This document shows, piece after piece, positions 35,401-43,730 of a stretch of 64,000 bases of DNA. The position numbers and the translations under genes were made by a program. Position 1 is the first letter of the stretch, and every line of letters begins with the position of its first letter. The notes beneath the pieces are model-generated. The model was not told the DNA's origin, searched no databases, and was given only the letters and a program-made list of their open reading frames with translations. This DNA is from Verrucomicrobiota bacterium (lineage in GTDB: Bacteria > Verrucomicrobiota > Verrucomicrobiia > Limisphaerales > Pedosphaeraceae): assembly GCA_021325145.1 (NCBI GenBank), contig JAJPHR010000060.1, positions 1 through 64,000 of the forward strand, written 5' to 3'.

Positions 35401-35991
35401 AAATTCAACACTGGAACCTACGTTGTCCTCGACGGGCAGATTTTGAAATCCGACGCCACCCGGACAGTCGGCCTGCTGACCAATAGCAGCCTCTTCGGGC
35501 CGGTGGCGGATTCTCCATCCAGCACGCGGCAGTCGTTGAACTACAAAGAGAATTCGGTGTCGCTGGCGGTAAATCAGCTTGTGGGCGATGGCTTGGTATT
35601 TGGGGCTCGTTACCGGCTGACGGAAGCGGAGTTGGACGGCCAGTTTTTGGACATTCCGTCCGCGACGCCGGGAGTGCCCAACCAGGATGATTCGGCCACT
35701 CTGCATCAGGTGTGGCTCTATGGGATTTGGAATCATCCGTCGGGATTGTTTGCTGAAGCGGACGGGGTCTATTCGGTCCAGTCCAATCACGGCTATTCCG
35801 GCACGGAGCCGGGCGACGCCTTTTGGCAGGTCAATCTTTTCGCGGGCTACCGGTTCTGGAGCCGCCGGGCGGAGGCGAGAATCGGCGTGTTGAATGTGAC
35901 GGACCGGGATTACAAGTTGAACCCGCTGACGCTGTACAACGAACTGCCCCGGGAACGCACTTTCGTGGCCGGCCTCAGGCTTTTCTTTTAA
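32497..35991 (+). CDS. FecR-TPR-outer-membrane beta-barrel fusion protein
   Basis: A 1164-residue exported protein from ATG 32497 (signal MKACCGISVSVLIYIALGCL). A FecR domain follows (about 35-185), with FGDRLRTGLRSRATLRWSD and the signature TPTASGAIRGTEFNL (about 131-145). TPR-like helices span about 210-590 (AWIRVADLEFSFGRVPEALTAL and repeats). The last 570 residues alternate strands with aromatic belts and end in GLRLFF with a terminal Phe, as in outer-membrane barrels; GVLNVTDRDYKLNPLTLYNE resembles TonB-dependent receptor ends. No plug domain is evident. The CHASE2 adenylate cyclase gene follows by 236 bases. A sensory or efflux role is inferred only. Confidence 0.82.
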   Translation: MKACCGISVSVLIYIALGCLPAVGQTNGNPARADCVVLTVEGKVEVVRKGGTEWSVAETNQVLSFGDRLRTGLRSRATLRWSDLSVLRVNQLTSMEISPPEKADGKPQLDLKSGATYLFSREKPSEIQFRTPTASGAIRGTEFNLAVAENGRTELALLDGAVDLKNDQGALTLKSGEQGTVEQNQPPTKTAVLDAMSIIQWALYYPAVVDPDEVGLGRAEQDTLSASLRAYRDGDLLLALKSYPGNREPASEAEYVFHAALLLAVGQVDEAESDLGHVKSVSAPANAIHELIAVVKGRRQESLSAPASSSEEMARSYTLQSRSQLKTALEAARAATIKSPAFGAAWIRVADLEFSFGRVPEALTALSKGLELSPRNAEGMALKGFLLSAGGQTTEGMSWFGEAIAVDGALGNAWLGRGLLKIRCGRIFEGRADLQVAATLEPQRAVLRSYLGKAFAAAGDKIHAGKELALAKKLDPNDPTAWLYSALLMEEENRVNEAAKDLEKSKDLNGNRSVFRSTLLLDQDQAVRSANLAAIYRDAGMFDVSIQEASHAVNADYANASAHQFLASSYDYISDPKFINLRYETAAFSEYLLANLFAPAGGNGLAQNVSQQEYSRFFSSDHLGFYSDTEYASHGDWSQNASQYGVFGNTSYSLNGAFNSERGFRPNNGLTNWIFSGQLKEQITPQDSLYLEVSTFDQQSGDLAQYYSQSQASLTEHVTERQTPNLIVGYHHEWSPGMHTLFLGARFDDTLTIGDTSPQLLFLRTQENLFTGDTNVSVINPAFFSLDYRRKLTAYSTELQQVWENDSQTLVVGGRYQTAQFETDSELMRNLGGPQTITAQNIDSDLHRFSLYAYDYWRIVDQLQLTAGVAYDWLHYPQNIDTSPISSAETHTDRVSPKVGILWSPCKDTEFRGIYTRSLGGVSLDSSVRLEPTQIAGFNQAFRSLIPESVEGLVPGTRFETFGLGWNQKFNTGTYVVLDGQILKSDATRTVGLLTNSSLFGPVADSPSSTRQSLNYKENSVSLAVNQLVGDGLVFGARYRLTEAELDGQFLDIPSATPGVPNQDDSATLHQVWLYGIWNHPSGLFAEADGVYSVQSNHGYSGTEPGDAFWQVNLFAGYRFWSRRAEARIGVLNVTDRDYKLNPLTLYNELPRERTFVAGLRLFF

Positions 35992-36052
35992 GCTTGCGCC
36001 ACCAACCCGCCGCGGTATGCGTTTAGCGCAACGAATCGTCGACACACGGCAA

Positions 36053-36163
36053 CATGGAGTCCCGCCTTCAGGCGGAACGGTGACACGCGGATGAGACCGA
36101 CCGAGAATTTTCCAACCTGCCCTTCAATGCGACAGCGCAGCCGGCTAAAGCCGGGACTCCATG
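36053..36163. repeat. Palindromic repeat, family D
   Basis: CATGGAGTCCCG (36053-36064) and CGGGACTCCATG (36152-36163) are perfect 12-bp inverted ends; the adjacent CCTTCAGGCGG and CCGGCTAAAGCC extend the resemblance. The unit lies between the barrel gene and the cyclase gene. Confidence 0.8.
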
Positions 36164-36227
36164 CCCTTGAGGGTAACGCTAATCAGATACGCGCAACGGA
36201 AACAGGTCAGCACCGGACAGAACTGTC

Positions 36228-38237
36228 ATGAATCTCAACGTCAGATTTGGAAGAAGGCAATGGGCCGCCCTGTTCGGCGCGGCGCTGGCCATCGCGTGCG
36301 GAATCGGCCTGCACAGCTTCCGTTTTGGCGCTGGTTTGTCGCAGCTCAGCCTTGACCTTCTGCTAGTCAGTCGGGGCGACATCGCGCCACACGAGGCGGT
36401 GATTGTTTATCTCGACGAAAAATCCTACGAGGCGCTGCACCAGCCCTTGAACGCGCCATGGGATCGCGCCCTTCACGCGCATCTCATTGACCGGCTTACA
36501 AAAGCCGGGGCGAAAGCAATTGTGTTCGACATCGTCTTCAGCGACCCCAACCCGGCAAACCCTGCCGCTGATCAGGCTCTGGCTGACGCCATGAAAGCCA
36601 GCGGCCGGGTTATACTTGGGGCGGACCATGTGCCGGCAGGACTCAGGTCTTATTTCATCCCGCCTTTTGATTTGTTGCTGGACAGCGCTGCCGGCATTGG
36701 ATCGGTGGAGGTGATGCCGGACAGGGATTTGATTGTTCGAGAGCACACCCCGGAACAACAACTTCCGAGCCTAAGCCAGGCTGCGGTGGACCTGTTAAAG
36801 GCACGGGCCCCTCTCGACCCGAAAGCGAAACAAGTCAGTCGCTGGATGAACTATTACGGCCCGCCGGGATCGGTTCCTGGCGTCAGTTATTATGATGCGC
36901 TGGAGTTAGGCCGGGTGAGCGACGATTTCTTTCGCGGCAAGGCGGTGTTCGTTGGCGCACGCATCCTGACCAAGTTTGCGGGCGAACGCAAAGACGAATA
37001 CCGCAATCCGTTTTCCTTCTGGGTTTCCGAGGATTCCGCGACCGGGCGCAACGCGATCTTCATTCCGGGTGTGGAAATTCAGGCCACGGCGTACCTCAAC
37101 CTCGTTCGCGGCGACTGGCTGAGGCGCTTTCCCTTCGGCGCCGAAACATTCCTGCTCGCCTTGTTGGGCGCCAGTTTTGGGATTGGACTGGTCCTGTTGC
37201 GCCCCCTGCCGGCTGCGGGGCTGGCGTTCGCGGGACTCGCCTTGGTTATGATCGCCTGCTGGCTCCTGTTGCGCCATGCGTTGACCTGGTTTCCCTGGCT
37301 GATTGTTGCGGTGCAGATGTTCGTGGCGCTGGGCTGGTCGGTCTTGTTCAACTCGATCCAGCTTTACGTCGAGAAGCGGCTGTACCAGCATACATTAGGG
37401 CTGTATCTCTCGCCCAAGCTGGTGAAGAAGTTTTCCCGGAATTCCGCCTTGCTCAAGCCGGGGGCAAACAAGCATGAGCTGACACTGCTTTTCAGCGACA
37501 TTGCCGATTTTACTTCCATTTCCGAAGGGGTTGACCCGGACGCGCTGGCCGGGATGATGAATGAATACTTCCAGTTGTGCATCGCCCGATGCATCCATCG
37601 CACGGATGGCACCGTGGTCAAATACATCGGTGACGCCATCTTCGCCTTTTGGAACGCCCCGGAATTGCAGGAAGATCATGCGTTTCGCGCGTGCGAAGCC
37701 GCGCTGCATTTCCGCAAGGTGCAGGTCAGAGCGGCCGATGGCCAGCTCTTGCGCACGCGCCTCGGCATTCACAGCGGCGAGGCGAACGTGGGCAACTTTG
37801 GCAGCGCGGAGCGGTTTGATTACACGGCGCTGGGCGAGAACGTCAACCTGGCTTCGCGATTGGAAGGATTGAACAAGCATCTTGGCACCGAATGCCTGAT
37901 CAGCGGCGCAACCAAGGCGGAGATTGGCGACCGGCTGGTCACGCGCAAGGTCGGCAGCTTTCAATTGAAGGGATTTGAGAAACCGGTCGAGGTTTACGAA
38001 TTACTGGGCTGGCCTGCGGAGGCGGAAGCCAGCCGACTGTGGCGGGAAACCTTTGAGCAGGCCCTGAAGAATTTCCAGGCCGGCGATTTCGAACTCGCCT
38101 TGATGGGATTCCGACAAACACTGGCATTGCGCCCGGACGACGGCCCGTCGCGCCACTATCTCGCGCGTCTGGAGGAAATCGGCGGCCAACCCGTGCCCGT
38201 GGACTGGACGGGCGCCACGATGATGAAGGAAAAGTAG
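36228..38237 (+). CDS. CHASE2-domain adenylate cyclase
   Basis: A 669-residue inner-membrane class III cyclase. A first helix (about 13-32) is followed by a periplasmic CHASE2 sensor (about 45-300, with VIVYLDEKSYEAL and AIVFDIVFSDPNP), then three helices (about 300-380) and the catalytic domain (about 415-600). The metal-binding Asp residues are D424 (LLFSDIADF) and D469 (VKYIGDAIFAFW), and K465 before GD suits ATP rather than GTP. The transition-state Asn/Arg appear in GENVNLASRLEGL. A TPR-like tail follows (AGDFELALMGFRQTLALRPD). It probably makes cAMP in response to an unknown periplasmic signal, perhaps through the neighbouring FecR protein. Confidence 0.92.
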   Translation: MNLNVRFGRRQWAALFGAALAIACGIGLHSFRFGAGLSQLSLDLLLVSRGDIAPHEAVIVYLDEKSYEALHQPLNAPWDRALHAHLIDRLTKAGAKAIVFDIVFSDPNPANPAADQALADAMKASGRVILGADHVPAGLRSYFIPPFDLLLDSAAGIGSVEVMPDRDLIVREHTPEQQLPSLSQAAVDLLKARAPLDPKAKQVSRWMNYYGPPGSVPGVSYYDALELGRVSDDFFRGKAVFVGARILTKFAGERKDEYRNPFSFWVSEDSATGRNAIFIPGVEIQATAYLNLVRGDWLRRFPFGAETFLLALLGASFGIGLVLLRPLPAAGLAFAGLALVMIACWLLLRHALTWFPWLIVAVQMFVALGWSVLFNSIQLYVEKRLYQHTLGLYLSPKLVKKFSRNSALLKPGANKHELTLLFSDIADFTSISEGVDPDALAGMMNEYFQLCIARCIHRTDGTVVKYIGDAIFAFWNAPELQEDHAFRACEAALHFRKVQVRAADGQLLRTRLGIHSGEANVGNFGSAERFDYTALGENVNLASRLEGLNKHLGTECLISGATKAEIGDRLVTRKVGSFQLKGFEKPVEVYELLGWPAEAEASRLWRETFEQALKNFQAGDFELALMGFRQTLALRPDDGPSRHYLARLEEIGGQPVPVDWTGATMMKEK

Positions 38238-38390
38238 GTAATACTAATTCCAGCTTGAAACTGCACTTTGCCCCGCAGCTTCAAGACGGCCACGGATGCC
38301 GAATCAGGCCGGCTTTCTCATTATCTGCGGCCGTCTCCGAATCCGTGGGGAATAGTGCAATTCGAACTGCAAATAGTATAAGCCGCAACT

Positions 38391-41300
38391 TTACGGCACC
38401 GTTTGAATCCGGTAGTAACGGCGTCCAAAGTTGGTCGAGCGTGTGTCAATATAATCGTAAAGGTAAACCGGGGCCGGGTTGGTGGAGAGCGAGGTCCATG
38501 AAGTCAGATTGGTCGAAACCTGCACGGAGAACTTGTTGGTGATGCCGGTGATGCGGAACCGGAAGGCGCCGTTGGTCGTCCCGACGTTGGAAATCGTTGG
38601 CGTTGAGTTGGTGGCGGAAGGGTTCAGGCTGTAATTCAAGACAACCCGGCCGGACGCGCCGTTAACGCCGTCCACTCCGAACAAATAATTCTTGCCGGCC
38701 TGGACAGGCACGACCAGCGCGCTGTTGGTGCCGCCCTGGCCGCTGTTGTTGTCGCAGGCGAGCACCTGCGGCGGGGAATTCGATGCGACCACGGCCAGCA
38801 GCGTATCGAACGAGCTGCCATCGGTGTTCACCGACAGAAGCCCGGACTGTCCGGGCACAAACGGGAGCCACTCCGAGGAACCGCCGATGATGCCACAAAA
38901 AACCTCGCCCAGGCTGGTGCCGCTGGTGGTATTGAAGACCTGGCTGCCCGTGTAACCAGCCACAATGACGGCGAGGCTGTGAGGGCCGCCGGGCACGGGT
39001 GGCGGTGGTTGGTCGAAAGTGCCCAGGAGCAGCGGATTGCCCTCGAAGGCGTCCTGGTATTTGTGGAAGGCCTCGACATTTTGCAAAGTCCCATCCGTGG
39101 TGTTGATCTGCAAGCTCGCCAATTTGCTTTCAATGGTGCGGCTCCGCTGGGTGACCAGGACGCTGTAACTACCGACGTTGCTGGCGCTCGCGTTTGACAC
39201 CGTCAGAGTTGAGTGCGTGGCATTGGAGATGACGGTTTCGTTGAACAGCCATTGATATTTGATGTTCGGCACCTCTTTATCCGGATAATGATCCGGATCC
39301 TGACAATTTTCATGGCCCTCGCTGCACTCTGGCACAGCGACGACGGAGAACGTCACGGTGGTTCCCGGCAAAACTGTCTGGCTGACGGGATTGGTCCGGA
39401 TGACAGGCTGCAGGTCGCCGGTCTGCTCTTCCGACCAACTAAATGCGAAGTCGCCTTCGCTGCCGCTGAATCCGTCCACGGCGATCTCATATTCGTTGTC
39501 CTCGTCGGCGTTGAAACTGATCTGGCTGGTGAAAAAGCCGCCGCGATCATCGTCGCTCGCCACCGCCACCAGATTGGACACGCTCGGATGGGTGTCATCC
39601 TTCACTACATAGACCGCCAGCAGGGTGTCGAAGTCGCTGCCTACCGTCTTCATGGATGCGATGCCGGTTTTTGTGGGCTTCCATTTGTACCAAACCGATT
39701 TGCCGCCGGGCTTGCCGGCGTGCAGCGGTTCACCAGGCTCGCTGGTGGCGCCGCGATTTGAGCCGGCGACCGTCCCGTTGGTTCCATGGATGGCCACGCG
39801 GTTGGTAAAGTAGTCGCCCGCCGCAAGATTGGTCAGCGGCAGCAGCAACGCGGCGGCCGTCGTGTTCAGGTTGCCAAGCTCATTGAGAACGACGACGGAA
39901 TAACTGCCGCCGTCAATGATTTGCGCAAACGGAATGTTGTAGCACGAATTGGTGGCGCCCGGGATGTTGGCTCCGTTCAACTGCCATTGGTAAGTAAACG
40001 GTGGCGTGCCAGTAGCGGTGACACAGAGATTCGTGCTGGTTCCGGTGATCAAAACCGAGTTGGTGGGCTGCGCCTCGATCACCGGCGGCGTGCGCACCCG
40101 AACCGCTGGCGAAAACTCGGAGGTGTTGCCGTTCGGATCAGTAGCAGTCGCTGTGACGTATTGGGCAACGGTGGCCGGGAATTGGAACGGAACCGCGAAG
40201 TCCCCATTGCCGTCGCCAAAAACGACCTGGTTGAGCGCACCGATGAATGTTTTTCCCTCGCCGAAGCCCAGGCTGTTGGTGATGTCATTAAGGAAGAATT
40301 CAATCCGGCAGGTTTCGTTGGGCACGCTGTTGAGCGAGCCAGAAACGGTGGTGACGCCGGACGCAGAAGTTGCATCGGCCAATATCGGAAAGTTCTGAAG
40401 CAGATTCGGGCCGCTACCAGCGCCCTTTTTGTGATTTGGGGTGGGGCCATCACCGCCGAGGTCAATGGCCAGAGCAGCATTGGATTCCATTGAATTGCCC
40501 AGAATGGCGTTGCCTGTCCCGGCAGAGGCGAAGAGGACGACACCGTTGGCGCCGTTGAAAGCAATCCGGTTGCCCCCGATAAGGTTATTGCCCGCAAGAT
40601 CGGTCACCGCAACGCCGTTTCCACCATTTCCCAGAGGTGACACTCCACCCAGCGCTGTGCCAATGAAGTTTCCCTGAATTGTGTTTCCAGTGGCAGCCGG
40701 GCCCGCCAGCACGATACCGTTGCTGGCATTGCCACTGATGAGGTTGGCGTTTGCTGCCGTCGCGCCGCCGATGAGGTTGGTGCCCGAACCGATGACGATG
40801 CCATCGCCGAAATTGGGCGCTGCCTGGGTTCCCGGTGGATCGGTGCCGATATAATTGCCCTGGATGATGTTTCCGCCGTTTGTTGCGATGCGGATTGCCG
40901 TCGCAAATCCGTTCAATGCCAGCCCGCGAATCGTGCTGCCACCGGCGGTCAGGTAGAAACCATCCACGGCGACGCCCGCCTGGCTGCCATTGATTTGAAT
41001 CAAAGGCGCTCCTGCAAAGCCGGGCTGCGAAAAGCCGTCGATGATGACCGGACTGGTGATTTGCGGCAGCGGCGAGAGCGGTTGAATCACCTGCGCGCCC
41101 GCCCCCGGAATGTTGAACAGAACCAGGTTTTGATCGGGTGACGCGTTCGCGTCCAAAATGGCCTGGCGCAGGCTGCCGCCACCCGAGTCATTGGTGTTAA
41201 GCACATACAGCCGGTACGGAATCACCCGAATGGTGAAGGAGCATGAGTTCGTGTTTCCGGCTTCGTCCGTGGCCGTGCTCTGAACGGTGGTGTAACCGTT

Positions 41301-43412
41301 CGTGAAAATGGAGCCGGACGCCGGCACCGAGACAACGCCAGGAGTGCTGTCGCAAATATCACTGGCGACTGGCACCGGGAACGTGACCACCGCGCCTCCG
41401 GAATCGCGCGGGGCTTCGGCGGCAATGATGTTCGTCCCACAGGTGATCATGGGCGGAATCGTGTCCACCACCGTGACGGTGAAACTGCATTGATTGGAAT
41501 TGCCGCTGCCGTCGATCGCCGTGCAAAGCACGATGTTGGTGCCCCACGAGAAGTATGATCCCGAGGGCGGATTGACGATCAGCGTCACATTGGTATCGCA
41601 CGTATCGTAGGCGGTCGGTTGGTAAAAGGCCCGTGTGCCCGGCGGACCGGCACATTCCAGGACCATGTTGCTCGGACAGATGATGACGGGCGGGGTGGTG
41701 TCAATCAACGTGATGGTTTGAGAGCAAGTGGCGGAATTGCTGCACGCATCGGTGGCCCGCCAGGTTCTCGTCGCTGCGTAGGTGTCGCCGATCAAGTAGT
41801 TGGTTACGGTGCCGACAATTTCGACGACCACGTTGGTTCCCCCGCACAGATCGGTTGCTGTGGGCGTGTCAAAGCTCCATGGCGTGCCGCACTCCACCGA
41901 CCGGTTGGTACCGCAGGTGAGCACTGGCGGCGTGGTGTCCACAATCGTGATGGTCTGGTTGCAAGTATTCGTGTTGTTGCAACTGTCAACCGCCTGCCAG
42001 GTGCGAGTGGCGGCGAAGGTGTTTCCACACAGCGCATTGGTCACGGTGCCAACAACCACGACGGCCACATTGGTTCCGTCGTTCAAATCGAAGGCGGTTG
42101 GCGTGTCAAAGTCCCACACCGTGCCGCATTCCACGATCCGATTGGTGCCGCTGGTCAGCACCGGAGGGGTGGTGTCCACCAGGGTAATCGTCTGACTGCA
42201 GGTGTTGGTGTTGTTGCAACTATCAATGGCTTGCCAAGTTCGCGTGGCAGCGAACGTGTTCCCGCACAGCGCGTTGGTCACGGTGCCAACAACCACGACG
42301 GCCACATTGGTTCCATCGTCCAGATCAAACGCGGTTGGCGTGTCAAAGCTCCACGCCGTGCCGTACTCCACGATCCGGTTGGTGCCGCATGTAAGCACGG
42401 GCGGAGTCGTGTCCACGAGAGTGATGGTCTGGCTGCAGATGTTGGTGTTGTTGCAACTGTCAACCGCCTGCCAGGTGCGGGTGGCGGCAAACGTGTTTCC
42501 GCACAGCGCATTGGTCACGGTGCCGACGAGCACAACGACCACATTGCTTCCATCGTTGAGATCAAACGCGGTTGGCGTGTCAAAGCTCCACGTCATGCCG
42601 TATTCCACAGTTCGGTTGGTGCCGCAAGTCAGCGCCGGAGGAGTGGTATCAATCAAAGTAATGGTCTGGCTGCAGGTGTTGGTGTTATTGCAACTGTCAA
42701 TGGCTTGCCAGGTGCGGGTGGCGGCAAAGGTGTTTCCGCACAGTGCATTGGTCACGGTGCCAAGAACCACGACGGCCACGTTGGCTCCGTCGTTCAAATC
42801 AAACGCAGCCGGCGTGTCAAAGTTCCACGTCGTGCCGTACTCCACGATCCGATTGGTGCCACAGGTGAGCACGGGCGGAGTGGTATCCACGAGGGTTATC
42901 GTCTGACTACAGGTGTTCGTGTTGCCGCAACTGTCAACAGCCTGCCAGGTGCGGGTGGCGGCGAACGTGTTCCCGCACAGCGTATTGGTCACGGTGCCGA
43001 CAGCCACGACGGCCACGTTCGTCCCGTCGTTCAAATCGAACGCGGTTGGCGTGTCAAAATCCCACACGCTGCCGTACTCCACGATTCGGTTGGTGCCGCA
43101 GGTGAGCATGGGTGGAGTCGTGTCCACGAGAGTGATGGTCTGGCTGCAGATATTGGTGTTCCCGCAATCGTCGGTGACCTGCCAGGTGCGCGTGGCGGCG
43201 AAGGTGTTCCCGCACAGCGCATTGGTCACGGTGCCAATGGTTACAACAGTGGGGGCGGTATTTGTGCAATTCCCAAAGGCGGTTGGGGCGTCGAAGTTCC
43301 AACTCGTTCCGTACTCCACAACCCGATTTGTGGGGCAATCTCCATAGGACACCTGAGAAATGCAAAGGACCGCGGCGGCCACGGCAAGAAATATAGAATA
43401 GCGTTTCACCAA
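38391..43412 (-). CDS. Giant secreted HYR-repeat/beta-helix/Ig protein
   Basis: A 1673-residue exported protein. The start has no ATG; TTG 43412 or GTG 43409 precedes the signal VKRYSIFLAVAAAVLCIS. Seven tandem 79-residue HYR-like repeats follow (about 26-578), each opening TCGTNRIVEYGTxW and ending TLVDTTPPVL with four cysteines. Two diverged HYR units come next, then a right-handed beta-helix (about 740-1040: GNIIQGNYIGTDPPGTQ), Ig-like domains (AQPTNSVLITGTSTNLCV), calcium-type PPC domains (DFDTLLAVYV) and a C-terminal module VSTNLTSWTSLSTN ... RRYYRIQ. It is probably a cell-surface or released adhesin-like protein. The repeats are highly similar in DNA. Confidence 0.88.
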   Translation of the reverse strand: MVKRYSIFLAVAAAVLCISQVSYGDCPTNRVVEYGTSWNFDAPTAFGNCTNTAPTVVTIGTVTNALCGNTFAATRTWQVTDDCGNTNICSQTITLVDTTPPMLTCGTNRIVEYGSVWDFDTPTAFDLNDGTNVAVVAVGTVTNTLCGNTFAATRTWQAVDSCGNTNTCSQTITLVDTTPPVLTCGTNRIVEYGTTWNFDTPAAFDLNDGANVAVVVLGTVTNALCGNTFAATRTWQAIDSCNNTNTCSQTITLIDTTPPALTCGTNRTVEYGMTWSFDTPTAFDLNDGSNVVVVLVGTVTNALCGNTFAATRTWQAVDSCNNTNICSQTITLVDTTPPVLTCGTNRIVEYGTAWSFDTPTAFDLDDGTNVAVVVVGTVTNALCGNTFAATRTWQAIDSCNNTNTCSQTITLVDTTPPVLTSGTNRIVECGTVWDFDTPTAFDLNDGTNVAVVVVGTVTNALCGNTFAATRTWQAVDSCNNTNTCNQTITIVDTTPPVLTCGTNRSVECGTPWSFDTPTATDLCGGTNVVVEIVGTVTNYLIGDTYAATRTWRATDACSNSATCSQTITLIDTTPPVIICPSNMVLECAGPPGTRAFYQPTAYDTCDTNVTLIVNPPSGSYFSWGTNIVLCTAIDGSGNSNQCSFTVTVVDTIPPMITCGTNIIAAEAPRDSGGAVVTFPVPVASDICDSTPGVVSVPASGSIFTNGYTTVQSTATDEAGNTNSCSFTIRVIPYRLYVLNTNDSGGGSLRQAILDANASPDQNLVLFNIPGAGAQVIQPLSPLPQITSPVIIDGFSQPGFAGAPLIQINGSQAGVAVDGFYLTAGGSTIRGLALNGFATAIRIATNGGNIIQGNYIGTDPPGTQAAPNFGDGIVIGSGTNLIGGATAANANLISGNASNGIVLAGPAATGNTIQGNFIGTALGGVSPLGNGGNGVAVTDLAGNNLIGGNRIAFNGANGVVLFASAGTGNAILGNSMESNAALAIDLGGDGPTPNHKKGAGSGPNLLQNFPILADATSASGVTTVSGSLNSVPNETCRIEFFLNDITNSLGFGEGKTFIGALNQVVFGDGNGDFAVPFQFPATVAQYVTATATDPNGNTSEFSPAVRVRTPPVIEAQPTNSVLITGTSTNLCVTATGTPPFTYQWQLNGANIPGATNSCYNIPFAQIIDGGSYSVVVLNELGNLNTTAAALLLPLTNLAAGDYFTNRVAIHGTNGTVAGSNRGATSEPGEPLHAGKPGGKSVWYKWKPTKTGIASMKTVGSDFDTLLAVYVVKDDTHPSVSNLVAVASDDDRGGFFTSQISFNADEDNEYEIAVDGFSGSEGDFAFSWSEEQTGDLQPVIRTNPVSQTVLPGTTVTFSVVAVPECSEGHENCQDPDHYPDKEVPNIKYQWLFNETVISNATHSTLTVSNASASNVGSYSVLVTQRSRTIESKLASLQINTTDGTLQNVEAFHKYQDAFEGNPLLLGTFDQPPPPVPGGPHSLAVIVAGYTGSQVFNTTSGTSLGEVFCGIIGGSSEWLPFVPGQSGLLSVNTDGSSFDTLLAVVASNSPPQVLACDNNSGQGGTNSALVVPVQAGKNYLFGVDGVNGASGRVVLNYSLNPSATNSTPTISNVGTTNGAFRFRITGITNKFSVQVSTNLTSWTSLSTNPAPVYLYDYIDTRSTNFGRRYYRIQTVP
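41690..43337 (-). repeat. Tandem 237-bp HYR-coding repeats
   Basis: Seven direct units of about 237 bases encode the N-terminal HYR-like domains of the giant exoprotein. Words such as GTGTTTCCGCACAGCGC and GCCTGCCAGGTGCGGGTGG recur in each unit. Units 2-6 are the most alike. The array is coding, in phase, and without spacers. Confidence 0.92.
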
Positions 43413-43662
43413 TTACCCGCTGATTACCTACGTGCACCCGTCATCCAAGAATCCGATTTCAGGGATTCGCCTTTCGGCGCCACAAAGCGAATATCAAATT
43501 TGCATGAAAATTCAACAAAAAAACTCCAAAAATGCCGGATTATTTGGCGAATCCGCACATCTCCGGTTCGATTTATCCGTATTTTTACAGAACAGGCGGG
43601 ACGAAGATTCCGGTTAGCAATTAACTACAGTTGTAGTTTTTAAAATGGGCAGAGCAGTCTCT
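43413..43662. other. AT-rich upstream region of the giant exoprotein
   Basis: No gene seen. It contains AT-rich tracts (CAACAAAAAAACTCCAAAAA near 43514) and a small stem AACTAC-AGTT-GTAGTT at 43623-43638 followed by a short T/A run, which could be an operator palindrome or a weak terminator. Confidence 0.4.
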
Positions 43663-43730
43663 GGCCTGGAACCCGGCTCGGTGGGGGGCAGTCCTCCGCC
43701 TGCCATTGGCCCGCGCACATTACGCGCGGG
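43663..43730. repeat. Diverged family B repeat overlapping the cobA-hemD stop codon
   Basis: TGGAACCCGGCTCGG and GGGGCAGTCCTCCGCCTGCC match family B words, and the end GGCCCGCGCACATTACGCGC replaces GGCGCGCACGGAGTGACGCG. The minus-strand stop codon of the next gene (43720-43722) lies in this last part. Confidence 0.65.

Noticed and set aside
41690-43337. Possible satellite or CRISPR-like array
   Set aside because: 237-base units are coding, in phase, and without spacers.
41619-43643. Long open frame (674 codons) on the plus strand opposite the HYR-repeat gene
   Set aside because: It is the antisense of in-phase coding repeats; its residues are repetitive Gly/Val/His-rich with no motifs, while the minus strand has a signal peptide and clear HYR units.
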